Origin: Methylococcaceae bacterium
GTDB lineage: Bacteria; Pseudomonadota; Gammaproteobacteria; Methylococcales; Methylomonadaceae
DNA: 37,198 nucleotides
Reading direction: 5' to 3'
Assembly: GCA_947505055.1 (NCBI GenBank)
Contig: CANNLO010000009.1
Span: 1 to 37,198, forward strand
The notes under the pieces were generated by a model that did no database searches, was not told where the DNA came from, and saw nothing but the letters and a program-made list of their open reading frames with translations. The stretch's first letter is position 1; every line of letters starts with the position of its first letter. This document shows positions 17,277-25,517 of the stretch, in pieces. Both the position numbers and the translations under genes were made by a program.

Positions 17277-17968
17277 ATGTTGGAATCCATCAGCCACAGT
17301 ATTTGCCATGGCTCCCTTATTTTTTAAAAATAGAGCAAAGTGATGTGTTTATTATTCTCGACACAGTAGACTTTCAAAAAAATGGATTGCAAAACCGTAA
17401 TCAGATCAAGACTGTGCAAGGTGCACATTGGCTAACAGTTCCTGTTCGTCAACATCTTGGACAGAAGATAATCGATGTTAGAATTGATAACAGTACCGCT
17501 TGGAGACGTAAGCATTGGCAAACAATCCAGCATAACTACGGAAAAACTCAACCATTCAAAAGCTATCAGAGTGAGCTTGAATCTATATACATGAGAGAAT
17601 GGGTTGGATTGTGTGATCTCAATATTGAAATGATGATGATGATGATGCGTTGGTTGAAAATAAAGACTCCTATACTTAGGAGCAGTCAGATGAATGCAAA
17701 TGGTACGGCCTCAGATTTGGTACTTAATCTTTGCTTGGAAGTTGGTGCGTCGCATTATCTTTCTGGTACCGGTGGTGAAAATTATCTTAATCCAGAGGCA
17801 TTCCAAAATGCAGGCGTCGAGATTGTATATAAAGCTTCAGTTTTACCTGAAGCATATCCACAACTTTCCCCTCAAGCTGGGTTTATTAATTATGTGTCTG
17901 CGCTCGACATTCTGCTTAATTGCGGGGATGCATGGAGGAATTACCTACCAGCAGAGATTGCCAAATAA
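17273..17968 (+). CDS. WbqC-family protein
   Basis: A 231-residue protein opening with VGIHQPQYLPWLPYF, the WbqC-family start, plus DTVDFQKNGLQNRN, also typical. Members sit in O-antigen and flagellin-glycan loci; I know of no firmly established reaction for this family. The ATG at 17273 overlaps the aminotransferase stop (ATGA) with AGGTG six bases upstream, so I prefer it to the GTG at 17264. Residues 120-125 are six consecutive methionines encoded by (ATG)6. The gene shares a TAATG junction with legG. Confidence 0.8.
   Translation: MNVGIHQPQYLPWLPYFLKIEQSDVFIILDTVDFQKNGLQNRNQIKTVQGAHWLTVPVRQHLGQKIIDVRIDNSTAWRRKHWQTIQHNYGKTQPFKSYQSELESIYMREWVGLCDLNIEMMMMMMRWLKIKTPILRSSQMNANGTASDLVLNLCLEVGASHYLSGTGGENYLNPEAFQNAGVEIVYKASVLPEAYPQLSPQAGFINYVSALDILLNCGDAWRNYLPAEIAK
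17630..17647 (+). repeat. (ATG)6 microsatellite in the wbqC-like gene
   Basis: Six tandem ATG units encode Met120-Met125. Variation would add or remove single methionines without changing frame. Confidence 0.9.
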
Positions 17969-19131
17969 TGAAAAAAAAGAAACTTATTCTCGGTGTAACT
18001 GGTATCCGATCTGAATATGACATTATGTCTTCAGTATTTCGAGCTGTTAATAAGCATCCTGATCTTGATCTGCAACTAGTCGTAACTGGCGCACATTTGT
18101 CAGAGGCTTACGGGCATACTATCGATGAAATTCATAAAGATGGTTTCACTGTGGTTGAAGAGATAGAAAGTCTGTTAAATGGCGATGAGGCCTCATGTCG
18201 ACTAAAAGGACTCGCAATACAACTACAGGGGCTGGTTCAAACGGTTGCTCGAGTTAAGCCAGACATTCTTATGGTACTTGGTGATCGTGAGGAGGCAATG
18301 ACAACGGCCTTGGTGGGTGCCTATATGAATATTCCGGTTGCACATCTTTGTGGTGGCGACCGCGTTATTGGCAATGTCGATGATCAAGTTAGGCATGCAG
18401 TGACCAAGCTGGTGCATCTACATTTTGTCACCAATAGCGAAAGTGCGGAACGTATCATTCGTCTTGGTGAGCAGCCTTTCCGTGTTTTTGACGTAGGTAA
18501 CCCAGGCCTTGACCGCTTACTTGAAGTTCCAGTTATCGATATTGCCGAATTGTCTACCTGTCTTGGATTTTCGATTGTTGAGGGTGAGCCATTCATCTTG
18601 CTCATTCAGCATGTTATCTCAACCGAAAGCAATCAGGCTTATGAACAAATGAAAGAAAGCTTGGAGGCAATACGAGAACTTGGTATTAAAACAATAATAA
18701 GCTATCCCAACTCCGATGCTGGTGGTCAGCAGATGATTCGAGCTATTCATGAATATGATTCGCTACCATTTATATATGCGGCGAAGAATATTCCCCGGCT
18801 TGAATTTGTTAATTTAATGCGACGTGCTTCTTGCTTGTTAGGTAATTCCAGTGCCGGAATTTTAGAGGCGCCGTTACTTAAGCTACCAGTAATTAATGTT
18901 GGCAACCGTCAGCGTGGTCGTTTACATGCCGAAAACGTTCAATTTGTTCCTCACGATAAAGATCAGATATGTGCGGCTATACAACTTGCAGTTTATGATC
19001 AGTCGTACCGGAATTCTGTAGCCTCATGTTCAAATCCCTATGGCGATGGCAAATCATCAGCTCGTGTTGCAGATATTCTCGCAAAAGTTTCAATTGACGA
19101 TACTTTACTAATCAAGGACATCACTTATTAA
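17968..19131 (+). CDS. legG: Hydrolysing nucleotide-sugar 2-epimerase (NeuC/LegG family)
   Basis: LegG releases the nucleotide and inverts C2 of the diacetamido-bacillosamine donor to yield the mannose-configured substrate of LegI. Family signatures are GIRSEYDIMSSVF near the N-terminus, GDREEAMTTALVGAY, HLCGGDR and the GNSSAGILEAP donor-binding block. The usual length is near 380 residues, and from the ATG at 17968 it is 387. An in-frame ATG at 17920 would add 16 unrelated residues, so I chose 17968, which overlaps the WbqC stop. An A8 run (17971-17978) directly follows the start codon. Confidence 0.9.
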   Translation: MKKKKLILGVTGIRSEYDIMSSVFRAVNKHPDLDLQLVVTGAHLSEAYGHTIDEIHKDGFTVVEEIESLLNGDEASCRLKGLAIQLQGLVQTVARVKPDILMVLGDREEAMTTALVGAYMNIPVAHLCGGDRVIGNVDDQVRHAVTKLVHLHFVTNSESAERIIRLGEQPFRVFDVGNPGLDRLLEVPVIDIAELSTCLGFSIVEGEPFILLIQHVISTESNQAYEQMKESLEAIRELGIKTIISYPNSDAGGQQMIRAIHEYDSLPFIYAAKNIPRLEFVNLMRRASCLLGNSSAGILEAPLLKLPVINVGNRQRGRLHAENVQFVPHDKDQICAAIQLAVYDQSYRNSVASCSNPYGDGKSSARVADILAKVSIDDTLLIKDITY

Positions 19132-19805
19132 TGTCAGTTAAATCGAACGTACTTATTGTTGCTCCGCATCCAGATGATGAAGTACTCGGTGCTGGAGGAA
19201 CGTTACTGCGCAGAAAAGCCGAAGGTGCAAAAGTGGCTTGGCTGATTGTCAGTGGAATAACATCTGAGGCAGGCTGGAGTGACGATAAAATAAAGCAACG
19301 TGCAGATGAAATTAAGCGTGTCTCCGTATTATTCGGCTTCGATTCAGTATTTGAGTTAAATTTTCCAACGTCACAACTTGATAAAGTGTCGATGAGCGAT
19401 TTAGTCGCCCAAATTTCAAATGTTTTTAAAATCTTTGAGCCTGAAGAGGTGTTTGTACCCCACCCATCGGATGTTCACACAGATCACCGCATAGTGTTTG
19501 ATGCAGTGGCAAGTTGTACGAAATGGTTTCGTTACCCATCAGTAAAGCGTGTGCTGGCATACGAAACACTGTCAGAAACAGATTTTGGGTTGGGAACAAA
19601 TCAAGCCTTTCGGCCGAATGTATTTATTAATATTGAACCGTACCTTGCTGAAAAATTGCAAGCGATGGACATTTATGTGTCAGAACTAGGTGTATTTCCG
19701 TTCCCACGTAGTCATGATGCTATTCGGGCGTTAGCTACCTTACGAGGTGCAGCTTCAGGGTTTAAAGCTGCAGAGGCTTTTGAATTGTTAAGAGAAATAT
19801 TATAA
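19131..19805 (+). CDS. PIG-L/LmbE-family N-deacetylase
   Basis: A 224-residue zinc hydrolase of the PIG-L family. The zinc and catalytic motif HPDDE is at residues 13-17, and a second His cluster (HPSDVHTDHR) starts at 111. Such enzymes remove N-acetyl groups from GlcNAc-type substrates. The start shares its A with the legG stop. In this context it might free an amino group of legionaminic acid for another acyl group, or produce a GlcN substrate for PtmE; the sequence does not decide. Cytoplasmic; no signal peptide. Confidence 0.86.
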   Translation: MSVKSNVLIVAPHPDDEVLGAGGTLLRRKAEGAKVAWLIVSGITSEAGWSDDKIKQRADEIKRVSVLFGFDSVFELNFPTSQLDKVSMSDLVAQISNVFKIFEPEEVFVPHPSDVHTDHRIVFDAVASCTKWFRYPSVKRVLAYETLSETDFGLGTNQAFRPNVFINIEPYLAEKLQAMDIYVSELGVFPFPRSHDAIRALATLRGAASGFKAAEAFELLREIL

Positions 19806-19807
19806 AG

Positions 19808-20884
19808 ATGAAGCAATCTGAACAACTCTGGCGTCAGGCTATATTAGCCTTCGATTCGACCATTGGCCAAGCTATTAGCAATCTGAATAAAGTTGCAATC
19901 AAGATTATTCTAGTTGTTAATGAAGTTGGTGTGCTAGAAGGTACCATCTCTGATGGAGATATTCGTCGTGGCCTACTCAAAGGGTTGGATATGAATAGCC
20001 CTATTGCTAGCATCATTCATCGCAATGCATTGGTGGTTCCGCCAGAATTGGGGCGAGATTTGGTAATGCAATTAATGTTTTCCAACAAGATACAGCAGAT
20101 TCCTGTGGTTGATGAGCAGCATCATATTGTTGGTTTACACTTGTGGGATGAAATTAACCTGACACCTTCACGTACCAACCTGATGGTAATTATGGCGGGA
20201 GGCATGGGGACAAGATTGCGCCCACATACTGAAGACTGTCCTAAACCCTTGTTACCCGTTGCAGGTAAGCCGATGCTGGAACACATCATTGAGCGTGCTA
20301 AGTTGGAAGGTTTTAATCATTTTGTACTTGCCATACATTACTTAGGATACATGATTGAAGAGTATTTTGGCAATGGTGATCGATTAAGCGTGCGGATAGA
20401 TTACCTACGTGAAGAATACCCCTTGGGTACTGCAGGGGCATTGGGGTTGCTCGAGCCGATACCAGATGCGCCATTTGTAGTGACTAATGGTGATGTGATT
20501 ACCGATATTCACTATGGTGAGTTACTTGATTTTCATACCCGGCACAATGCTACTGCCACTATGGCTGTCCGCGTACATGAATGGCAGCATCCCTTTGGTG
20601 TAGTACAAACTCAAGGGGTTGAAATTGTTGGTTTTGAAGAAAAGCCCATCGCCCGTAGTCATATTAACGCCGGCGTTTATGCGCTCGACCCATTAGCACT
20701 AAGTGTTTTAACTGCCGATGCACACTGCGATATGCCAACCTTATTCGAACGCCTACAGGTGAAAAGGCAACGCACAGTTGCATACCCTATGCATGAACCT
20801 TGGCTAGATGTGGGGAGGCCTGCAGATTTGCAATTGGCGAATAATCAGGGGCAAACAGATATGACAGAGCATCGTGATAATTGA
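19808..20884 (+). CDS. ptmE: CBS-domain sugar-1-phosphate nucleotidyltransferase (PtmE-like)
   Basis: A 358-residue fusion of two CBS motifs (about residues 10-120) with a nucleotidyltransferase domain. The latter opens with VIMAGGMGTRLRPHTEDCPKP (first loop and metal site) and contains VTNGDVITD. In Campylobacter PtmE makes GDP-glucosamine from GlcN-1-P for the GDP-linked legionaminic pathway. That same domain order and the flanking PtmF, LegF and PtmA-like genes support this call. The CBS pair could act as a ligand sensor. It starts 3 bases after the deacetylase gene. Confidence 0.85.
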   Translation: MKQSEQLWRQAILAFDSTIGQAISNLNKVAIKIILVVNEVGVLEGTISDGDIRRGLLKGLDMNSPIASIIHRNALVVPPELGRDLVMQLMFSNKIQQIPVVDEQHHIVGLHLWDEINLTPSRTNLMVIMAGGMGTRLRPHTEDCPKPLLPVAGKPMLEHIIERAKLEGFNHFVLAIHYLGYMIEEYFGNGDRLSVRIDYLREEYPLGTAGALGLLEPIPDAPFVVTNGDVITDIHYGELLDFHTRHNATATMAVRVHEWQHPFGVVQTQGVEIVGFEEKPIARSHINAGVYALDPLALSVLTADAHCDMPTLFERLQVKRQRTVAYPMHEPWLDVGRPADLQLANNQGQTDMTEHRDN

Positions 20885-20902
20885 ATTTATTAGACTTTTA
20901 CC

Positions 20903-21940
20903 GTGTTGATTAATCGCATTCTTATTGTTGGACTTGGTAGTATTGGCAAACGTCACTTACGATTGGCAAGAGAGCTTTTGCCCCATGCCGATATACGAGT
21001 GCTGCGACATCAGGCTTCCAATGAAACCCACGAACACTCAAATGGCAGCATTTCGAGTATTGAAGATGCTATAACTTTTGCACCACAAATAGCAGTTATT
21101 GCTAGCCCTGCACCGTTTCATATTGCTACTGCGCAGACCTTGGCCGAGGTTGGTGTACATCTCCTTATAGAAAAACCTTTATCAGTCTCGCTGAGTGGCG
21201 TTATGCATTTACTTGAAACCTGCCGAAAGCAGAGTGTTATTTTACTAATTGGCTATAACCTTAGATTTTTGCCATCACTTCAGCATTTTCAGAATCACTT
21301 AGGTGAGGGTGTTGTCGGCAAAATTTTATCAGTACGTTGTGAGATTGGTCAGTATTTACCTTCTTGGCGTCCAGACAGTGATTATAGACAAGCTGTATCA
21401 GCGCGAAGTGAGCTAGGTGGCGGCGCTTTGTTAGAGATTAGTCATGAACTTGATTACTTGCGCTGGATATTCGGTGAAGTTGATTGGGTAAAAGCTTCGC
21501 TTAGCCGACAGAGTAGCTTAGAAATTGATGTTGAAGATACAGCGCACCTCACATTAGGTTTCGCAAAAGTATTTGATGGGAGACAGCTAATAGGTACAGT
21601 TAATCTAGATTTTATTCGTCACGACACAACTAGACTTTGTACTGCGATTGGTGAAAAAGGTAGCTTACGCTGGAATGGATTAACGGGCGAGGTCTCCCTG
21701 TATGAAGCAGGTGCAAAAGAGTGGCGAGAGTTATATAGGTTCCTACATCATCGTGATGACAGTTATATAGCTGAATGGAAAAATTTTATAGCGTGCGTAA
21801 CAGAGCATAAAACGCCGTTGATTAGCGGTGAGGATGGTTTAAAAGTGTTACAAATTATTGATGCTGCGCGTAACTCAGCAGCATTTGGCGGACAAATGTG
21901 CGAAGTAGGAAAGTTAGAAGTAGAGACGTTTGGCTTATGA
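20903..21940 (+). CDS. ptmF: Gfo/Idh/MocA-family oxidoreductase (PtmF-like)
   Basis: A 345-residue NAD(P)-dependent sugar oxidoreductase. The N-terminal Rossmann motif is VGLGSIGKRHLRLA, and EKPLS is the family lysine motif. The C-terminal domain has the usual ALLEISHELDYLRW. In Campylobacter, PtmF and PtmA are thought to act in forming the glucosamine precursor. The GTG at 20903 (or the TTG next to it) lacks a strong ribosome site. The gene ends in an ATGA overlap with legF. Confidence 0.8.
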   Translation: MLINRILIVGLGSIGKRHLRLARELLPHADIRVLRHQASNETHEHSNGSISSIEDAITFAPQIAVIASPAPFHIATAQTLAEVGVHLLIEKPLSVSLSGVMHLLETCRKQSVILLIGYNLRFLPSLQHFQNHLGEGVVGKILSVRCEIGQYLPSWRPDSDYRQAVSARSELGGGALLEISHELDYLRWIFGEVDWVKASLSRQSSLEIDVEDTAHLTLGFAKVFDGRQLIGTVNLDFIRHDTTRLCTAIGEKGSLRWNGLTGEVSLYEAGAKEWRELYRFLHHRDDSYIAEWKNFIACVTEHKTPLISGEDGLKVLQIIDAARNSAAFGGQMCEVGKLEVETFGL

Positions 21941-22632
21941 AAGTAGTTGCTTTCATCTTTGCACGTGGTGGTTCCAAAGGTTTGCCTGGCAAAAACATCC
22001 GTCTACTAGGCGGTAAGCCCTTAATCGCTTGGTCTATTGAGCATGCGTTCTCGGTGAAGCGGATTGAACGAGTGATTGTTTCTACAGATTCGGAGGAGAT
22101 AGCGGCGGTGGCAAGGCAGTATGGCGCAGAGGTGCCTTTTATGCGGCCTGCAGAATTAGCTCGTGATGATAGCCCTGAATGGTTAGCTTGGCGTCATGCG
22201 CTCAATTACCTGCGAGAATCGACCGGGGTATTGCCAGAGGTGATGGTGTCAGTCCCCACCACCGGTCCTTTACGTTTGCCGATAGATATTGAAAACTGCT
22301 TGGACGAATATGAAAAAGGTGATGTTGACATGGTGATAACCATCACCGATGCGCATCGTAGCCCGTACTTCAATATGGTTAAAACCAACCCAGATGGTAC
22401 AGTAGGGCTGGTTAACCCACCTCAGTCAGCCATACCCCGTCGTCAAGATGCGCCGATAGTTTATGACATGGCTACCGTCTGCTATGTAGCAAACCCAAAG
22501 TTTGTGATGACCAATAATACAACTTTTGAAGGGCGTGTAAAAGCAGTGCGTATTCCCACTGAGCGAGCAATAGATATTGATACGTTGCTCGACTTTCAGA
22601 TGGCCGAACATTTTTTGATTGGTAGAGAGTAG
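21937..22632 (+). CDS. legF: CMP-legionaminic acid synthetase (NeuA/PtmB family)
   Basis: LegF activates legionaminic acid with CTP. The N-terminal text FIFARGGSKGLPGKNIRLLGG carries the nucleotide-binding loop of the cytidylyltransferases. It also has VPTTGPLRLPIDIENCLDEY and the C-terminal IPTERAIDIDTLLDF, both family marks. It is 231 residues from ATG 21937. An in-frame ATG at 21898 lies inside ptmF and is not preferred. It overlaps ptmF by 4 bases. The product is the direct donor for a transferase. Confidence 0.92.
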   Translation: MKVVAFIFARGGSKGLPGKNIRLLGGKPLIAWSIEHAFSVKRIERVIVSTDSEEIAAVARQYGAEVPFMRPAELARDDSPEWLAWRHALNYLRESTGVLPEVMVSVPTTGPLRLPIDIENCLDEYEKGDVDMVITITDAHRSPYFNMVKTNPDGTVGLVNPPQSAIPRRQDAPIVYDMATVCYVANPKFVMTNNTTFEGRVKAVRIPTERAIDIDTLLDFQMAEHFLIGRE

Positions 22633-22641
22633 TCTAAGCTT

Positions 22642-23199
22642 ATGTTATTTTCAGATATGCTTAACTCAGTGAAGTTTTGGCAATCAGCTGATCGTATAGG
22701 ACCCGATATCCCAATGTCGCATTGGCGATTACATTTCAAATCGACAATGCGTAGGTTATGTGAATCAAAGTTTCTGGAATTTGGTATTGACGCTGAATTT
22801 AGGGCGGGAGCATATGCTATTTGTTGCTCAAAAATTAGTTTAGGAGATCGTGTCATTATCCGCCCAGGCTGCATGTTGTTTGCTGATCCCCGACCTGACG
22901 GCGCAGGTATTACGATTGAGGATGATGTTATGCTTGGCTCATGCGTACATATTTATGTGCATAATCATAAGTTTGACGATTTAACGATACCTATCATTGA
23001 ACAGGGCTATTACCAATCAGAACCAGTGGTTATTAAACAAGGAGCTTGGATTGGTGCAGGAGTAATAATTCTTTCCGGGGTCACGATAGGTGAAAACGCA
23101 GTCGTTGGAGCAGGATCTGTCGTTACTAAAAATATTCCAGCATTTACAGTTGCAGTTGGTAATCCTGCGAAAGTAATAAAATCTATCAAAGAAAATTAA
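22642..23199 (+). CDS. Hexapeptide-repeat acetyltransferase (maltose/galactoside acetyltransferase-like)
   Basis: A 185-residue left-handed beta-helix protein. The hexapeptide repeats fill about 65-175, with HNHKFDD (the catalytic His) and GAWIGAGVIILSGVTIGENAVVGAGSV in the C-terminal coils. The substrate is unknown; an O-acetylation or N-acetylation step on the nonulosonate or its precursor is possible. The GDP-legionaminate route needs a GlcN N-acetyltransferase that GlmU usually supplies. It lies between legF and ptmA. Confidence 0.82.
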   Translation: MLFSDMLNSVKFWQSADRIGPDIPMSHWRLHFKSTMRRLCESKFLEFGIDAEFRAGAYAICCSKISLGDRVIIRPGCMLFADPRPDGAGITIEDDVMLGSCVHIYVHNHKFDDLTIPIIEQGYYQSEPVVIKQGAWIGAGVIILSGVTIGENAVVGAGSVVTKNIPAFTVAVGNPAKVIKSIKEN

Positions 23200-23200
23200 C

Positions 23201-23968
23201 ATGCAATCAAACTCATTAAAAAATAAAGTAATCGTTGTAACGGGTGGTTCTGGTGCTATAGGTCAGTGCTTTGTAAGAGGTATTGTTGAGCAAGGCGGCA
23301 TTGCTATAGTTGCGGACATCAACTTAGATGTAGCAAAATTACTGGCACAAGAGTGTGCAGGGCAAGCTGAAGCAGTCCATTTAGATATTACTAACAAAGA
23401 TTCTATTGTGACTTTGATAGCCGGTCTAATGCAACGGCATGGGCGCATCGATGCATTAATAAACAATGCTTACCCACGTAATAAAAATTATGGAAAAAAA
23501 CTTGAGAATGTGACTTATGTTGATTTTTGCGAAAACGTTAATATGCATCTCGGCGGTTATTTTCTGGTGGCCCAGCAATTTTGTTTAGCATTCAAGCAAC
23601 AGGGTTACGGAAATGTAATCAATATGTCGTCTATTTACGGATCAATGGCACCTCGTTTTGAAGTATATGAGGGCACCCCAATGACGATGCCCGTTGAGTA
23701 TGCTGCAATTAAGGCTGCTATCGAACACCTTACGCGTTATTTTGCGCAGTACTTCAAAGGCTCAAGAATTCGAGTTAATTGTCTAAGTTCTGGTGGCATA
23801 CTGGCAGGACAACCTCCAAGTTTTCTTGAGGCCTATAATAAACATTGTGCCTCAAAAGGTATGCTCAATGCCAATGATCTGTTAGGCGCATTAATGTTTT
23901 TATTGTCTGATGAATCAAGCTTTATGACGGGGAGGAATCTTCTAATTGATGATGGATTTTCTCTTTGA
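23201..23968 (+). CDS. ptmA: Short-chain dehydrogenase/reductase (PtmA-like)
   Basis: A classical SDR of 255 residues: TGGSGAIGQ NAD motif, INNAYPRN in place of NNAG, catalytic Ser in NMSSIYGS, and Tyr/Lys in the YAAIKAAIEHL stretch. In Campylobacter and related flagellin-glycan loci PtmA accompanies PtmF. It is one base after the acetyltransferase gene. It closes the tightly packed legionaminic block; a 136-base gap follows. Confidence 0.82.
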   Translation: MQSNSLKNKVIVVTGGSGAIGQCFVRGIVEQGGIAIVADINLDVAKLLAQECAGQAEAVHLDITNKDSIVTLIAGLMQRHGRIDALINNAYPRNKNYGKKLENVTYVDFCENVNMHLGGYFLVAQQFCLAFKQQGYGNVINMSSIYGSMAPRFEVYEGTPMTMPVEYAAIKAAIEHLTRYFAQYFKGSRIRVNCLSSGGILAGQPPSFLEAYNKHCASKGMLNANDLLGALMFLLSDESSFMTGRNLLIDDGFSL

Positions 23969-23995
23969 TTGATTTAGATAAAATATAGAAATATT

Positions 23996-24001
23996 TATAA
24001 T
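23996..24001 (+). promoter_or_regulatory. Perfect -10 hexamer (TATAAT) in the gap after ptmA
   Basis: TATAAT is at 23996-24001; a weak -35-like TTAGAT (23974-23979) lies 16 bases upstream. It could start a separate transcript for the transferase genes downstream. Confidence 0.3.
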
Positions 24002-24015
24002 CAAGAGACTATTTT

Positions 24016-24108
24016 GTGCCAGATATCTCAGCGAAAAATATGACAATGGTTTGGAATCTTAATGAACGGCAATACTCAATAAATAAATCTAAAGGAGAGG
24101 TTGATTGA
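24016..24108 (+). CDS. Possible small ORF, 30 residues, coupled to the next gene
   Basis: A GTG-started ORF (VPDISAKNMTMVWNLNE..) ends in a TGA that overlaps the TTG start of the next gene. There is an AAGAG eight bases upstream. It has no recognisable homology and may be noise, a coupling leader or the remnant of a lost gene. Confidence 0.2.
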   Translation: MPDISAKNMTMVWNLNERQYSINKSKGEVD

Positions 24109-25307
24109 AAGCAGTTGTTTTGTCAGATTTGAGATTTTTTACTATCGTGACGGCTATTCAGATATTCATGGAGTCAAGCTCAGATTGCCTGATGGTTTCT
24201 GAAGAGGTGATTTCTAATCAGGAATTCGGATCAAATTCTAAAAAAGTTATTAAATCTATTAAAATATGGCTGATTTCAAAATTTTTGCCTGTGGAAGTGG
24301 TTAAGACGGAGTCGCTCTTGGCAAACAAAAATTGGCGAGGCGAGATTTCATCTCTGGTTTCTCAGATGAAGGATGCAAGTGCCAGTGAAGAAAAATACCC
24401 AGAGTTTGCAGCAAATTTTAAGCGTCAAGCATGTGGCGCAGTAAGTGTATTTAATACTCTAAAAATGAAAGGCGCAAAAGAAATATTTGTTTTTAATGGG
24501 AGGCTTTCAAGTTCCCAGCCGATATGTGAACTAGCCATGAATAATGGAATTAAGATTTGGTATTATGAGTGGGGTGTAATACCGTTTCATTTTACGATAA
24601 AGTCCGTACCGACACATGACTTTGTGAGCCACGCAAAATTGGTGATTGCTATCTATGAAAATAAATCGCTATTTTCTGGTTACTATATGCTAAGTCACAA
24701 AATAGATCAGTTCATCGGTGATAAACTAAATAACAGATTTACCAATACCTATACCGTTGGGGTAGATCAAGATTATGATGTTACTATTTTTCTTGGTTCA
24801 CCCCATGAATTGCTAGCGGCTTTGCAATCTGGTTATATGACGGATATTCAATTCTGTAATGCTGTTGTTGAGAAATACGGTAAAGTGCGCTATGCAATAC
24901 GATCTCATCCAAATCAAGTTAATGATCCATCATGGATTAGCCATGCAGACCAGTTAGCAGAATATGCACGCTCAATTAGTGCCGATTTCTATGGCCCAGA
25001 TAGTGCAATAAACTCGTATCAATTAATAAAAAAATCAAGTGTTGTTGCGACTTACCATTCAAGTGTATCGGTTGATGCATTCTTTTTGGGAGCAAAGGTT
25101 GATGTGTTTGGTGAAAGTATGTACAAATATTTTATTGAATATTGTAATGATGATAGAGCTACACCTAGTGAAAAAAACGATAGGCTCGCAACACTGTTGC
25201 AGATATCCATGTACGCTTACCAACACCCTATTCACCCGAAGTGGGCGATATTTATGAAATTATTTGGATGGATTGACCGCAAGGTTGTGCGATATCTTGA
25301 TTTATAG
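24105..25307 (+). CDS. Hypothetical sugar transferase, capsule/sialyltransferase-like
   Basis: A 400-residue protein that I do not assign to a named family. The middle reads IFVFNGRLSSSQPICELAM followed by KIWYYEWG, a pattern seen in capsule-type glycosyltransferases (FNGRF..RPI..A..G..YYE). The C-terminal half has AIRSHPNQVNDPSW and VATYHSSVSVDAFFLG, suggesting a GT-B nucleotide-sugar fold. The TTG at 24105 is preferred because AGGAG is seven bases upstream. Immediately after the legionaminic block, it is a fair candidate for the enzyme that uses CMP-legionaminic acid. The gene is AT-rich relative to its neighbours. Confidence 0.55.
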   Translation: MKAVVLSDLRFFTIVTAIQIFMESSSDCLMVSEEVISNQEFGSNSKKVIKSIKIWLISKFLPVEVVKTESLLANKNWRGEISSLVSQMKDASASEEKYPEFAANFKRQACGAVSVFNTLKMKGAKEIFVFNGRLSSSQPICELAMNNGIKIWYYEWGVIPFHFTIKSVPTHDFVSHAKLVIAIYENKSLFSGYYMLSHKIDQFIGDKLNNRFTNTYTVGVDQDYDVTIFLGSPHELLAALQSGYMTDIQFCNAVVEKYGKVRYAIRSHPNQVNDPSWISHADQLAEYARSISADFYGPDSAINSYQLIKKSSVVATYHSSVSVDAFFLGAKVDVFGESMYKYFIEYCNDDRATPSEKNDRLATLLQISMYAYQHPIHPKWAIFMKLFGWIDRKVVRYLDL

Positions 25308-25441
25308 TGATAATTGATGTGCGTAGTTCAGAGCATTATTCATTAGCGCTAGCTGAAATGATGATAGGTATTCTCTCAGTGGAGCATGGCCAAACCGCTA
25401 AAAATAAAGATAGCAAATCTTCAGATTCAAATATTCTCTGA
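25307..25441 (+). other. Gap with possible small ORF, 44 residues
   Basis: A GTG-started frame that overlaps the preceding stop encodes 44 residues (includes EHYSLALAEMMIGILSVEHG). No homology recognised and no ribosome site except what translational coupling would give. The 210-base gap to the methyltransferase holds nothing else that I can support. Confidence 0.15.
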
Positions 25442-25517
25442 TGAATATGAAGATTCGCTTCTTCCATTATGGGTCATGTTTTTTTAATTTGTATCGAAAA
25501 ATAAGGTTGATGAAAAA

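Noticed and set aside
17920..17967. Upstream ATG for legG
   Set aside because: The extra residues lie within the WbqC gene and do not resemble NeuC starts.
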